This document shows, piece by piece, positions 18,362-30,185 of a stretch of DNA of 64,000 nt (positions within the stretch are counted from its first letter, which is position 1; each line of letters begins with the position of its first letter). This DNA is from Stenotrophomonas sp. SY1 (GTDB lineage: Bacteria; Pseudomonadota; Gammaproteobacteria; Xanthomonadales; Xanthomonadaceae), in contig NZ_JAJOYR010000002.1 in the NCBI RefSeq assembly GCF_021202945.1, positions 670,112 to 734,111 on the forward strand, in the 5' to 3' direction. The translations under genes and the position numbers were made by a program. Below the pieces are notes generated by a model that did not search any database, was not told the origin of the DNA, and was given only the letters and a program-made list of their open reading frames with translations.

Positions 18362-19362
18362 GCACGCACCCCACGCCAGGCCAGCGCCAGTACACCCAGC
18401 AGCAGGGCAACCGCCAACGGCCATGCATAACGTTCAATGCGCGGGCGCACTGCCGGGCCTTCGCTCCTGACCGGTTCAAGCCGATCCAGCTCGGCGTAGA
18501 TGCCAACCAGTTCGTCGGTATCACGCGCGCGGAAGAAACGGCCACCGGTTTGTTCTGCGATACCGCGCAGGGTCTGCTCGTCGACCGGGTCTTCGCCACC
18601 GGGCAGCTGCACGCCAAACAGCGAGACGCCACCGCTGCCGCCAAAGGCCACCGTGTACACGCGCACGCCTTCGGTCTTGGCCAACTCGGCGGCCTTCAGC
18701 GGGTCCAGCACGCCGGCGGTATTGACGCCATCGGTCAGCATGATCAACACCCGCTGGCCTTGTGGCTGGTCGCGCAGACGTTTGACCGACAACGCAATGG
18801 CATCCCCCAATGCGGTTTCGCGCCCCGCCAGGCCGACCACGCTGTCGCGCAGCTGTTCGCGCACGGTGGCGCGGTCGGCGGTGAGCGGCGTCAATGCATA
18901 AGCCTGTTGGCCGAACACGACCAGACCGATGCGGTCACCTTCGCGGCGCTCCAGGAAGTCGGCCAGCACCGCCTTGGCAGCGGTCAGCCGGTCCACGATC
19001 TGCCCGCCCAGTTGCATGTCCGGCTCGCTCATGCTGCCGGACAGGTCCACCGCCAGCATCATCTGCCGCGCCTGTCGCGGCGGCTCCACCGGCTCGCCCA
19101 ATTGCTGCGGCCGTGCGATGGCTGCGCACAGGAAGAACCAGGCCAGCCACAGCAGCAGGCCGCGCAACCAGGCCGAACCTTTCCCGTCGACATGCTGCAA
19201 CTGCAACCGGGACGGCGCATAAGGCACGCGCAAGGCCGGCGTATCGGCCTGCTCGCGCAACGGCCACCAACGCATCAACACCGGCACCGGCAACAACAGC
19301 CACAACCACGGCCAGGCAAAACCGGGCAGCGTAGCCAGCAGCGCATCCAGCCAAGCCTGCAT
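18358..19362 (-). CDS. batA: BatA-type vWA-domain membrane protein
   Basis: The 334-aa protein has N-terminal membrane segments (residues ~12-30 and 65-82). Its vWA domain has the complete metal-ion-dependent adhesion site DLSGS at 106-110, a later Thr and the LMLTDGVN-like strand (MLTDGVNTAG). A C-terminal transmembrane helix closes the protein. It overlaps the DUF4381 gene by one base and the BatB/C gene by four, so the operon is translated as a chain. In related systems the vWA proteins are clients or partners of the MoxR ATPase encoded upstream. Confidence 0.88.
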   Translation of the reverse strand: MQAWLDALLATLPGFAWPWLWLLLPVPVLMRWWPLREQADTPALRVPYAPSRLQLQHVDGKGSAWLRGLLLWLAWFFLCAAIARPQQLGEPVEPPRQARQMMLAVDLSGSMSEPDMQLGGQIVDRLTAAKAVLADFLERREGDRIGLVVFGQQAYALTPLTADRATVREQLRDSVVGLAGRETALGDAIALSVKRLRDQPQGQRVLIMLTDGVNTAGVLDPLKAAELAKTEGVRVYTVAFGGSGGVSLFGVQLPGGEDPVDEQTLRGIAEQTGGRFFRARDTDELVGIYAELDRLEPVRSEGPAVRPRIERYAWPLAVALLLGVLALAWRGVRA

Positions 19363-19817
19363 CAGCGCCGCCCCGCCATCAATTCAAGGAAACGCGCCTG
19401 CGCAAGTTGGCAGGCACGATCGGCGGCCCCGGCATCCACGCTTGCACGAAACCCACCATCCAGCAGCAGCCGACCATCACCGGCACTGAAATCATTGCCT
19501 TTGCGGCCATCCAGGAAGCGCAACCAATCCTGCCCCTGCAACAACACCGCCTGCGCATCCACCCGCCGCGCGGCACGCCGCAGCAGTTCCGATGCCGCGG
19601 CCAATCGTGCCGGGGCATCGGTGGCCGCGCGCATCACCTGCTGGTCGAACAACGCCAGCCAACGCTGACGCTGGCGTCGCCTACGCCCGTACATGACCAA
19701 CACCAGCACGGCCAGCGCAACCACGACGGCGATCACCCACCACCAGCCCGGAGCCGGCGGCCACCAGGCCGGTGCGGCCGGCAGATGCACATCGCGCAGG
19801 GGCAACTGCGCAGCCAT
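19362..19817 (-). CDS. DUF4381-type membrane protein
   Basis: The 151-aa protein has a Pro/Trp-rich N-terminus (MAAQLPLRDVHLPAAPAWW), one strong transmembrane helix near residues 27-45, a basic RRRRQRQR stop-transfer segment and a helical cytoplasmic domain. This is the layout of DUF4381 proteins that occur between DUF58 and BatA genes. The function is unknown; it is probably an assembly partner in the MoxR/Bat membrane complex. Its ATG overlaps the DUF58 stop as TGATG. Confidence 0.8.
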   Translation of the reverse strand: MAAQLPLRDVHLPAAPAWWPPAPGWWWVIAVVVALAVLVLVMYGRRRRQRQRWLALFDQQVMRAATDAPARLAAASELLRRAARRVDAQAVLLQGQDWLRFLDGRKGNDFSAGDGRLLLDGGFRASVDAGAADRACQLAQARFLELMAGRR

Positions 19818-20749
19818 CAGCCCACCACCCGCTGCATCGGCGCGGTCAGCCAGGCATCGCTGGCTTCGTCGCTGACGAGGCTGCTGACCCTGATTCGTCG
19901 CCCGGGCAATTGCCGGGCCAACGTTTCCACCGGGCCAACCATCGCCGCGTGCCAACCCTGCCGTACGCTTTCGGAACCCAGATCCACCTGCATGCGTCCG
20001 GCCGAGGTGGCCAGCGGCAGCACGCACTGTGGTGGGGTGGTTTCCAAGGGGTCCAGCAGCAGCACGAGATGCACTTCCACATGCATCGACAGCGCCGACC
20101 AGACTGCCGCCGGCACCGCCACGGCACTGGCGGGATCGGCCAGTACCACCGCTCGCGCGCCGGGGTGCAGCACGCGCGTCGCCCTTTCCAGCGCCAACTG
20201 CAGCCCGGCATCATCAGCCGGTGGCTCGGCATACCAACGGCTCAATGCATCCAGCACCCGAAGCACGCCCCGCGTTCCACCGGCTGGCGGCACCAGCGAC
20301 TGCTGCTGCGACCCGCGCAGGGCGGCAAGGCGATCGCCATCGCGCAGCGCCGACCAGGCCGCGACCGCACCGGCTCGTGCGGCCTGTACCGACTTGAAGC
20401 GCACACGCGTGCCGAAGTACAGCGCGGCAGCGGTATCGGCCACGATCAACGTGACCCGCTCGCGCTCGGTCTGGAAAGTCTTGGTGTGTGTCGCATCGGT
20501 GCGCGCGGTCAATTTCCAGTCGATGTGGCGCGCATCATCGCCGGCCACATACTCGCGTGACTCGGCGTATTCCATGCCACGGCCACGCTGTGTCGAAGCG
20601 GCGCGACCGCTCACCACGTAATGCCCGCGGCGCCCCTGCCGCCCCTGCACAGCGGACTGGCGCAAGGCGATCAACTCGGCCAGCCGTGGAACGATTCCGT
20701 TGCCCGGCTCGCTGGCGGCAACAGCTGCATCCGCCACATGGCTACTCAT
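19817..20749 (-). CDS. DUF58-domain protein
   Basis: The 310-aa protein carries the DUF58 signature near residues 55-85 (GMEYAESREYVAGDDARHIDWKLTART, here only named by its core YVAGDDARHIDW) and is soluble. DUF58 proteins are encoded next to MoxR ATPases and are predicted vWA-like adaptors. The start is taken at ATG 20749 (MSSHVADA); a GTG four codons upstream is equally possible, and no strong ribosome-binding site decides it. It lies 69 nt after moxR. Confidence 0.85.
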   Translation of the reverse strand: MSSHVADAAVAASEPGNGIVPRLAELIALRQSAVQGRQGRRGHYVVSGRAASTQRGRGMEYAESREYVAGDDARHIDWKLTARTDATHTKTFQTERERVTLIVADTAAALYFGTRVRFKSVQAARAGAVAAWSALRDGDRLAALRGSQQQSLVPPAGGTRGVLRVLDALSRWYAEPPADDAGLQLALERATRVLHPGARAVVLADPASAVAVPAAVWSALSMHVEVHLVLLLDPLETTPPQCVLPLATSAGRMQVDLGSESVRQGWHAAMVGPVETLARQLPGRRIRVSSLVSDEASDAWLTAPMQRVVG

Positions 20750-20818
20750 GTAACGCCCCACATCATCCGGGCATCATCGCGCCGCGCTGGCCCTTGGCTG
20801 CGGTCCATCGGGCCGGCC

Positions 20819-21838
<1,020 letters not shown>

Positions 21839-21893
21839 AGGCGCAGTTTGACCGACTTGCTGTGAAATAGTTTCAATTCTGCTGGCGCCAAAC

Positions 21894-21924
21894 GAAGAAG
21901 GGCCGCCATGGGCGGCCCTTCTTC
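21894..21924. terminator. Terminator between pilQ and moxR
   Basis: GAAGAAGGGCCGCC-ATG-GGCGGCCCTTCTTC forms a perfect 14-bp stem with a three-base loop, 18 bp after the pilQ stop. The U-rich foot is inside the stem (CTTCTTC, then GTTTGG). It separates the pil operon from the moxR-bat operon. Confidence 0.75.
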
Positions 21925-21942
21925 AGGTTTTGGTCAACTGAC

Positions 21943-23835
21943 TCAGGTGCCCTTGGCCACACGCAGGATCTTGGGCGTGACGAACACCAGCAGCTCAGCC
22001 TTTTCCTTGCTGCGGCCGCGCTTCTTGAACAGCGCACCCAGGAACGGGATGTCGCCCAGGAAAGGTACCTTGGCCACGCTGCTGCGATCACTGAACTCGT
22101 ACACGCCGCCGATCACCACGGTCTGGCCGTCCTCCACCAGCACCGCCGTATTCACTTCACGACGGTTGATGATCGGCACGTTGCCGTACTCCTCCACGTC
22201 CATGTAGGAATCCACTTCGTCCTTCTTCACGTTCATGTTGAGGAAGACGCGGTTGTCCTGGGTGATGGTCGGGGTGACCCGCAGTTCCAGCAATACTTCC
22301 TTGAACTGCACGTTGGCGGTGGCTGCACCGCCGGAGCCGCCACCGCTGATGGTGACGTAGCCGATCTCCTTACCCTGCTTGATCACACCTTCACGCTGGT
22401 TGGCGGTGACGATGCGCGGGTTCGAAACCACCTCGCCACGGCCCTCTTCCTGCATGGCCGACAGCTCGACGTCCAGCGAGAAGTTGCGGCCCAGCAAGGT
22501 GTACGCAAGGGCACCCGCAGGATTCGAAGTGAAGATCTTGGCCGGCAGATTGACGTTCAGGCCGTCAGTGCTGACTTCGCCATCCTCGATGATCGTGGTG
22601 TTGCCTTCCAGCGAACCACTGACAGCCTGGGTACGGTCACCGATGCGACGCCCCTGGAAGCCGAAGCGCGCACCCAGGTCACGTGCGAACGTGTCCGAGG
22701 CGATGACGATGCGACCCTCGATCAACACCTGATCCACCGGGCGGTCGATCACGCTGATCAGCTCGCGCATCTGCGCGACCTTCTTCGGGATGTCGCTGAT
22801 CATCAGCGTGTTGGTGCGGTCATCAGCCACCAACATGCCGCGCGGCGACAGGAATCCGTTTTCCTGCTTGTCGCCACTTCCACCATTGCCACCGCCACCA
22901 CCGTTGCTGCCGATGCCCTTGGCCTCGGTCAGCGCCTTGAAGATCACGCCGGCGTTGTGGTAGTTGATCTGCACGTAGTCGGTGATCAGGCCTTCGCGGT
23001 TTTCAATCGCGATGCGTGCGTCTTCCTTTTCCAGCTCGAACTTGGCCAACTCCGGTTGCGGGGCGACCCAGATCACGCCGCCATCGCGACGCTTGTCCAG
23101 GCCCTTGGCACGCAGCACGATGTCCAGTGCTTGGTCCCACGGCACGTTGACCAGGCGCAACGTGACGTTGCCCTGCACGGTGTCAGACGCCACCACATTG
23201 AGATTGGACTCCTCGGCGATCAACTGCAGCACGGTGCGCACCGGCACGTCCTGGAAGTTGAAGGTCACCGGGCGACCGCTGTATCCACGGGCGGCGACGG
23301 TCGCTGCGGCCTGGGCCACGGTCTTTGCGGTGATCGCACCGGTTGCGGATGCTTCCTGGCGCGGCGAGATCTCCACCACATACTCATTGCCGGCCTGATA
23401 AGCCAACGACTCGAACGGGCCATTGGTGCTCAGCACCAATTGCGAACCACCGCCAGAAGGCTTGGCGTCGATGCGCTGCACCGGCGTGGCGAAATCCACC
23501 ACGTTGAGCGGGCGTTGCAGTTCGGCCGGCAGCGTGGCATTACCCACATCCACCACCACGCTGTTGCCCTGGTTGCGCAGGTCAGGGCTCGCGCCCTGTC
23601 CGTCGAACTGCAGGATCAACCGACCGGCGCCGTCATCCCCGCGCTTGAAGTCGATCTTGGTTACGGCAACCGCCGACGCCGCCTGCTGGGTACCGGCGGC
23701 ACTGCCACCGGCAGCCATCGGCTGCGCTGCGAACGAAGAGCCGCACACCGCTGCCAACGCCACTCCCAAGGCGCAGACGCGGACCAGTGCATGGCGCCGG
23801 ATGGGACGCAGGCTCAGGGCTTTGGTAAAAGTCAT
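21943..23835 (-). CDS. pilQ: Type IV pilus secretin PilQ
   Basis: PilQ forms the outer-membrane pore for type IV pili. The 630-aa protein has a signal peptide (cleavage near SFAAQP) and one N-terminal AMIN domain (residues ~55-160). An STN/N0 domain (FNFQDVPVRTVLQLIAEESNLNVV, near 195-215) and an N1 domain follow. A glycine-rich linker (GGGGGNGGSGD near 320) comes before the C-terminal secretin domain, which ends VFVTPKIL. The E. coli/Pseudomonas proteins are somewhat longer, usually with two AMIN domains; here I see one clearly. It is the last gene of pilMNOPQ. Confidence 0.95.
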   Translation of the reverse strand: MTFTKALSLRPIRRHALVRVCALGVALAAVCGSSFAAQPMAAGGSAAGTQQAASAVAVTKIDFKRGDDGAGRLILQFDGQGASPDLRNQGNSVVVDVGNATLPAELQRPLNVVDFATPVQRIDAKPSGGGSQLVLSTNGPFESLAYQAGNEYVVEISPRQEASATGAITAKTVAQAAATVAARGYSGRPVTFNFQDVPVRTVLQLIAEESNLNVVASDTVQGNVTLRLVNVPWDQALDIVLRAKGLDKRRDGGVIWVAPQPELAKFELEKEDARIAIENREGLITDYVQINYHNAGVIFKALTEAKGIGSNGGGGGNGGSGDKQENGFLSPRGMLVADDRTNTLMISDIPKKVAQMRELISVIDRPVDQVLIEGRIVIASDTFARDLGARFGFQGRRIGDRTQAVSGSLEGNTTIIEDGEVSTDGLNVNLPAKIFTSNPAGALAYTLLGRNFSLDVELSAMQEEGRGEVVSNPRIVTANQREGVIKQGKEIGYVTISGGGSGGAATANVQFKEVLLELRVTPTITQDNRVFLNMNVKKDEVDSYMDVEEYGNVPIINRREVNTAVLVEDGQTVVIGGVYEFSDRSSVAKVPFLGDIPFLGALFKKRGRSKEKAELLVFVTPKILRVAKGT

Positions 23836-23854
23836 CGTGCTATCCCCTAATCAA

Positions 23855-24388
23855 TCAACGATCGTCCAGCGCAAGCGAGGCTGGACGCTCCAGCCAACCG
23901 CCAGCGCCGTCCGGCACCAGTTCAATCAGTTCAATCCCGTCCTCGCGCACACCGGTGACGCGGCCATCGCTCTGGCCCAGGTACACACCCGGACGAACGC
24001 GATAGGTGACCTTGTCCGGCCCCATCACCAGGGCGACCATGCCAGCGCCGCCGCCACCGAGCGTGCCAACCATGTCCAGGCTGTCGAGCGGGAAAGCTTC
24101 CAGCGGCTCCTTGCGACGGTCCGGATCGGGCCGCAGCTGGTTGCCACCATCGGCCATCACCCAGGCATCACTGAAAGGATCACGCATCCCCTGTGCTGCG
24201 TATTCAAAGGTTTCAAACTGCTGCATGACCGGCAGCGGCGGCAAAGCCTCGGCCGGGCGCGCGCGTTCGTCGGCCACCCACTTTTCCAGATTGGGTGCTT
24301 CGCCCGGCGTGCTGGTCACGCTTCGCGTACAGCCGGCAAGCGCCATCAGACAAGTGATGCCCATGGCGAGGGAGGAAGTCTTGTTCAT
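23855..24388 (-). CDS. pilP: Type IV pilus lipoprotein PilP
   Basis: PilP links the PilNO inner-membrane complex to PilQ. The 177-aa protein has a lipoprotein signal (LMALAGC, lipidated Cys near residue 20), a proline-rich linker with EALPPLPVMQQFETF, and a C-terminal beta domain with YRVRPGVYLGQSDGRV. It begins 3 nt after pilO and ends 19 nt before pilQ. Confidence 0.95.
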   Translation of the reverse strand: MNKTSSLAMGITCLMALAGCTRSVTSTPGEAPNLEKWVADERARPAEALPPLPVMQQFETFEYAAQGMRDPFSDAWVMADGGNQLRPDPDRRKEPLEAFPLDSLDMVGTLGGGGAGMVALVMGPDKVTYRVRPGVYLGQSDGRVTGVREDGIELIELVPDGAGGWLERPASLALDDR

Positions 24389-24391
24389 GTC

Positions 24392-25063
24392 TTACTTCCC
24401 TCCCTTTTTCTTGGCTTTCTCGGCTTCGGCCAGCATCTTTTCCTGGTCTTCCAGCTCACCATCATCCAGGTAGCGATAGGTCTTGACCGTGCCGGACAAC
24501 TCCAATGCCCCGCCCCTGGAGATCACTCCCTTGGGATCGCGCGGCTTGAGGTTGATGTCGTGCATGGTCAGGATCACCACCCGCGGCAGCGAGGCCACAC
24601 CGCTGACGAAGGCACCGAACTGGTGGTAGCTGCCCACCAGACGCAGTGCGATCGGCTTCTCGGCGTAGAACTCCTTGAGCGATTCGGCACCGGGCTGGAA
24701 CAGCTCGTTGTTCAAACCGCTGGACAGCGCCGTCTGCGACACGTCGATGATCAGGTCCGGCATCTCGGTCTTGCTGGGCAGCTGCCGCAGCATCTGCTGC
24801 AACACCTGCTCCATCTGCGCCAGCTGCTGCTTCAGCGGCTCCAGGTTGGCGGCACGCTGCTGCTCCCTGGAGAACTCCTCGCGCAGCTTGACCTCCTTCC
24901 CTTCCAGCGTTTCCAGCTCTTCCGCCTGGCCACGGACGACCGCCAGGTAGGACAAGCCTACGATCAGCACTGCCAACAAGGCGCAGAAAACCATCTTCGC
25001 TTTCTGTGGCCAGTTGCCGATGTTGTTGAAATCCAGCTCTTTGGCGTTGAACTTCTTGCTCAC
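24392..25063 (-). CDS. pilO: Type IV pilus alignment protein PilO
   Basis: PilO pairs with PilN in the periplasm through a ferredoxin-like fold. The 223-aa protein has one transmembrane helix (near residues 20-42), a coiled coil (~48-95, rich in E/K/Q/L) and a C-terminal globular domain (SYHQFGAFVSGVASLPRV). A Lys-rich tail ends it. Its ATG overlaps the pilN stop by four bases, so the two are coupled, as expected for obligate partners. Confidence 0.95.
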   Translation of the reverse strand: MSKKFNAKELDFNNIGNWPQKAKMVFCALLAVLIVGLSYLAVVRGQAEELETLEGKEVKLREEFSREQQRAANLEPLKQQLAQMEQVLQQMLRQLPSKTEMPDLIIDVSQTALSSGLNNELFQPGAESLKEFYAEKPIALRLVGSYHQFGAFVSGVASLPRVVILTMHDINLKPRDPKGVISRGGALELSGTVKTYRYLDDGELEDQEKMLAEAEKAKKKGGK

Positions 25064-25763
25064 GAACGCGCCTCCTTCTGCACGGGCGCAGCCGCTGGCT
25101 CGCTGGCCTTGGGTTCACCCGTGGTGCTGGCAGCAGCATCAGTCGGTACCGTTGCCGCACCTGCCGCTTCGGTAGCAGGCTGCTGCTCCTGATTCTCACC
25201 AGGTGCCGGCAGCTTCACCCGCAGGGTGAACACGTAAGGCAACGATTTGATGTCCACCGCAGCGCCGGTACTTTCCTGGGCCTTGGCTTCGATGATCGAA
25301 AGCTCGGGGCTGCTCATCCAACCCGACCCTTCCAGGTTGCGCATGTAGGTACTCACGCGCGCATTGGACTGGGTCCGACCTTCCAGGGTGAGGATGTCGC
25401 CTTCCTGTTTGAGCGCGGTCAACACCACGCCATCAGGGATGGTGCGCACCAGCGAATCGAACAGGTGCACCATCTGCGACCGCTTGCCCTGCAACTCCTC
25501 GATCACCGCCTTGCGTGCAAGCAGACGTGCTTTCTGCTTGTCCAGGCGCTGGATTTCCTCGTTCTGTTGCTTGACCTTGGCGATTTCCGTATCGAGATAG
25601 GCGTTGCGTTCGTTCTGCCCGCTGATCTGCTGGCTGTAGAAGAACCACAGCAGGCCGGACAGGAAAACACCCGTCAACGCGGCAAAACCCAGCATCGCGT
25701 AGAACTCACGCTGACGCTGTTTGCGGCGCTCCTCGCGCCACGGCAGAAGATTGATCCGTGCCA

Positions 25764-25764
<1 letters not shown>
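25060..25764 (-). CDS. pilN: Type IV pilus protein PilN
   Basis: PilN is an inner-membrane protein whose short cytoplasmic N-terminus binds PilM. The motif INLLPW is present at residues 4-9 (MARINLLPWREERR). A single transmembrane helix (~22-42), a coiled coil and a periplasmic domain follow. The 234-aa protein ends in a variable Ala/Pro/Thr-rich tail of about 50 residues, longer than usual. Its ATG overlaps the pilM stop by one base. Confidence 0.95.
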
Positions 25765-26942
<1,178 letters not shown>

Positions 26943-27000
26943 TCAGGTTTGCTTTTTGCTCTCCCCAAGGACCCGGCCCCAGCCGCTCCCCTGCGTAATC

Positions 27001-27006
27001 TATACT
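27001..27006 (+). promoter_or_regulatory. Candidate mrcA -10 box TATACT
   Basis: TATACT lies 36 bp before the mrcA ATG. I see no good -35 at the right distance, so it is supported only by the strong -10 and its position. Confidence 0.35.
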
Positions 27007-27041
27007 CTGCGGCCACAAAAACCGCAATTGGAACCTACTGG

Positions 27042-29474
27042 ATGGCACGTTTCCGTCGCTGGCTGCGCTGGCTGCTGGCCCTGTGTGTCGCCCTCGCCCT
27101 GGTGGGTGCGATCGCAGCCGGCTCGCTCTATTACGTTGTCTCTTCCAAGCTGCCGGACGTACAGACCCTTCGCGACGTCGAGTTGCAGGAGCCGATGTAT
27201 GTCTATGACAGCCAAGGGAAACTAATGGCGGTGTTCGGTGAGACCCGGCGCTACCCCATCCAGATGAAGGACGTTCCCGAGCGCCTGAAACAGGCGTTCC
27301 TGGCCACCGAGGATGCGCGTTTCTACGAGCACGACGGCGTCGATTACAAGGGCGTGGGCCGCGCGATCTGGTTGCTGGCCACCACCGACGCCAAGCGCGT
27401 ACCGGGCGGTTCGACCATCACCCAGCAGGTCGCGCGCCAATTCTTCCTCAGCTCCGAGTACAGCTACACGCGCAAACTGGCCGAGATCCTGCTCGCTCGT
27501 AAGATCGAAAGCGAACTGAGCAAGGACGAGATCTTCGAGCTGTATTTGAACAAGAGCTTTTTCGGTAACCGCGCTTACGGTGTGGGCGCTGCCGCCGAGT
27601 ACTACTACGGCAAGAAGCTCAACGAGCTGGATCTGGACGAAATGGCCTCGCTGGCAGGCATTCCCAAGTTCCCCTCCAGCGGCAACCCGATCAGCAATCC
27701 CGAACGTGCCCGCCAGCGTCGCGACAACTACGTGCTGCAACGCATGGCCGAGTTGAACTTCATCACCCAGGCCGAGGCCGATGCCGCCAAGGCGGTGCCG
27801 ATGCACGCCACGCCGCACGAGCCGCCGGTGGAGATCTACGCACCCTACGTGGCCGAAATGGTGCGCCAGGAGATGGTGGCCAAATACGGCGGCGACGTAC
27901 TCAACAAGGGTTACCACGTCACCACCACCATCAACGGTGCACTGCAGGACGCGGCCAACACCGCCGTTCGCGATGGCCTGATCCTGTACGACCACCGCCA
28001 CGGCTGGCACGGCGTGGAGCAGCACTTCGACGTGGCTGCCGACGCTGACGCCACTGCGCTGGCACGGCATATTGCCGGCATCCCCGCCCAGTCCGGCCTG
28101 ATCCCGGCCGTGGTCTCGGCGACCCATGCCGACGGCAGCATCAGCGTGGTGCTGGCTGACCGCAGCGAACTGGTGCTGCCGGTCGCTGCCAGCCGCTGGA
28201 CCAACCGCAGCCCTGCAAAGCTGGTCACGCGCGGCGACATGATCCGCGTGCGCGCCGGCGACAAGGAGGGCCAGTGGCTGATCGACCAGATCCCGCGCGG
28301 CCAAGCCGCACTGGTCTCGCTGGATGCCGAAACCGGCGCACTGCGTGCACTGGTGGGCGGCTTCAGCTTTGCCGGCAACAAGTTCAACCGCGCCACCCAG
28401 GCCCGGCGCCAGCCCGGCTCCAGCTTCAAGCCGTTCATCTACGCGGCCGCATTCGACAAGGGTTTCAACCCGGCCTCGATCGTGCTCGACGCACCGGTGG
28501 TGTTCCGCGACCGTCGTGGCAAGACCTGGCAACCGCAGAACGACGGCGGCGGCTTCCGCGGCCCGATGCGCCTGCGCGAAGCGCTGGTGCAGTCGCGCAA
28601 CCTGGTTTCGGTGCGCCTGCTCGACAGCATCGGCGTGGACTACGCGCGCAAGTACATCAGCGAGTTCGGCTTCCAGGAAGCCGAGCTGCCGCCCAACCTG
28701 TCGATGTCGCTGGGCACCGCCTCGCTGACGCCGCTGTCGGTGGCCCGTGGCTACGCCGTGTTCGCCAACGGCGGCTCGCGCGTGGACACCTGGGTGGTGG
28801 ACGAGATCAACGACCGCGACGGCAACGTCATCTTCAAGGAAGATCCCGCGCTGGCCTGCCGCGGCTGCGGCGGCGTCGCCGGTAGCAGCAGCACCAGCCC
28901 GGCCAGCCAGGTGGTCGACGGCTTCAACTTTGGCGCCGAAGCACCCCCGGCCACGGCCACGCCCGCGACGGGCAAGGAAGAAGCCACGGAAGCGCCCAAG
29001 CCGGTCAATCCGGATGCCCGCATCGCACCGCGCGCAATCGATGAACGCACCGCCTATCAGCTGGTATCGATGATGCGCGATGTGGTCCAGCGCGGCACCG
29101 GCGCCCAAGCCAAGGTACTGGGACGCGAGGATGTCGGCGGCAAGACCGGCTCCACCAACGACCACCGCGACGCCTGGTTCTCCGGCTTCGGCGGCCCGTT
29201 GGCCACCACCGTATGGGTCGGCCGTGATGACTTCCGCTCGCTGGGTTACCGCGAGTACGGCGGCAAGGCAGCCCTGCCGATCTGGATCGACTACATGCGC
29301 GTGGCCTTGAAGGACGCGCCGATCGCCAGCAACGACCCGCCCTCGGGCATGGTCCAGGCCACCCTCAACGGCGCGGTCGAGTGGGTCAAGAACGAAGACA
29401 TGGACCGCGTGCAGGACTTCGACTTCGGCCAGCACGAACAGAAGACCGACGACGCCGCTTTCGATATCTTCTGA
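27042..29474 (+). CDS. mrcA: Penicillin-binding protein 1A (bifunctional transglycosylase/transpeptidase)
   Basis: PBP1A polymerises and cross-links peptidoglycan. The 810-aa protein begins [15 protein letters not shown], with a cytoplasmic basic patch and a membrane helix (~8-32). The GT51 transglycosylase domain has [12 protein letters not shown] near 92. An OB-like insert region follows. The transpeptidase domain has SSFK ([10 protein letters not shown] near 467), SRN (QSRNLVS near 525) and KTGS (GGKTGSTND near 700). A Pro/Ala/Thr-rich insertion sits around 630-665. The gene is divergent from pilMNOPQ, an arrangement also common in Pseudomonas. Confidence 0.96.
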   Translation: MARFRRWLRWLLALCVALALVGAIAAGSLYYVVSSKLPDVQTLRDVELQEPMYVYDSQGKLMAVFGETRRYPIQMKDVPERLKQAFLATEDARFYEHDGVDYKGVGRAIWLLATTDAKRVPGGSTITQQVARQFFLSSEYSYTRKLAEILLARKIESELSKDEIFELYLNKSFFGNRAYGVGAAAEYYYGKKLNELDLDEMASLAGIPKFPSSGNPISNPERARQRRDNYVLQRMAELNFITQAEADAAKAVPMHATPHEPPVEIYAPYVAEMVRQEMVAKYGGDVLNKGYHVTTTINGALQDAANTAVRDGLILYDHRHGWHGVEQHFDVAADADATALARHIAGIPAQSGLIPAVVSATHADGSISVVLADRSELVLPVAASRWTNRSPAKLVTRGDMIRVRAGDKEGQWLIDQIPRGQAALVSLDAETGALRALVGGFSFAGNKFNRATQARRQPGSSFKPFIYAAAFDKGFNPASIVLDAPVVFRDRRGKTWQPQNDGGGFRGPMRLREALVQSRNLVSVRLLDSIGVDYARKYISEFGFQEAELPPNLSMSLGTASLTPLSVARGYAVFANGGSRVDTWVVDEINDRDGNVIFKEDPALACRGCGGVAGSSSTSPASQVVDGFNFGAEAPPATATPATGKEEATEAPKPVNPDARIAPRAIDERTAYQLVSMMRDVVQRGTGAQAKVLGREDVGGKTGSTNDHRDAWFSGFGGPLATTVWVGRDDFRSLGYREYGGKAALPIWIDYMRVALKDAPIASNDPPSGMVQATLNGAVEWVKNEDMDRVQDFDFGQHEQKTDDAAFDIF

Positions 29475-29484
29475 GCCGGGCCAC

Positions 29485-29513
29485 GGGCGGCGGGATGGAC
29501 CATCCTGCCGCCC
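29485..29513 (+). terminator. Hairpin after mrcA
   Basis: GGGCGGC-G-GGAT and ATCC-T-GCCGCCC form a stem of 11 pairs with one mismatch, 10 bp after the mrcA stop. No T-run follows, so termination would have to be inefficient or Rho-assisted, or the hairpin protects the mRNA end. Confidence 0.35.
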
Positions 29514-29550
29514 GCCTGTGCGGGCCCGCAGCAGCCACCAGGAGACACCG

Positions 29551-30171
29551 ATGCCATCCAGCCCCCAGAGTGCCCAGCGCATTGAACGCGGCCGCCAGCG
29601 CGTGGCGCAGGAGGCGGCACGCCTGATCGTCGAAAGCGGCATCCAGGATTTCGAGCACGCACGACGCAAGGCCGCCACCCGCCTGGGTATTCACGATGAA
29701 GCGCTATGGCCGCGCCTGAGCGAAGTCGAACAGGCATTGCGCGAACATCAACGCCTGTTTGCCTCCACCACCCAGCCTGGCGCCTTGCACGAGCGCCGCC
29801 AATCGGCCGCGCAGGCGATGCAGTTCCTGCATGCGTTCCAGCCGCGACTGAGTGGGCCGGTACTGACCGGCGTGGCCGGTGACAACAGCCCGGTGATCCT
29901 GCACCTGCACTGTGATGACACCGAAGCGGTGCAGCAGTTTCTGCATGACCAACGCATTCCCATCGAAGCGCGCGCCTGGCCGTTGCAACTGGCTGGTCAC
30001 ACCTCCAGGCAGCACTACCCCGGCTGGGAGTTTGCTGCCGACGGCATCGCTTTCGAACTGATCGTCCTGCCCGAAGACGCCCTGCGCCACCCCCCGGTCT
30101 CCGGCGACAACGGCAAGCCACTGCCGCGCGCGACATTGGCGCAGGTGCAGCAGTTGCTGCTCGCCACGTAG
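29551..30171 (+). CDS. Conserved hypothetical protein, unrecognised
   Basis: I do not recognise this 206-aa protein. It starts MPSSPQSAQRIERG with AGGAGA seven bases upstream, and it shows normal codon use for the window. The N-terminal half is helical and Arg/Ala/Gln-rich (RQRVAQEAARLIVESGIQDFEHARRK). That half resembles the start of a small, widely distributed proteobacterial family whose members begin with a region aligned to nucleotidyltransferase-like proteins. The C-terminal half is more mixed (SPVILHLHCDDTEAVQQFL...). It has no signal peptide or membrane segment. It lies 77 nt after mrcA in the same direction and may be co-transcribed. The function cannot be given. Confidence 0.75.
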   Translation: MPSSPQSAQRIERGRQRVAQEAARLIVESGIQDFEHARRKAATRLGIHDEALWPRLSEVEQALREHQRLFASTTQPGALHERRQSAAQAMQFLHAFQPRLSGPVLTGVAGDNSPVILHLHCDDTEAVQQFLHDQRIPIEARAWPLQLAGHTSRQHYPGWEFAADGIAFELIVLPEDALRHPPVSGDNGKPLPRATLAQVQQLLLAT

Positions 30172-30185
30172 GCAATCCTCAGCTC

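Noticed and set aside
27222..29678. An 818-aa minus-strand frame opposite the PBP1A gene
   Set aside because: It mirrors mrcA, whose motifs are all present on the plus strand, and has no recognisable domain.
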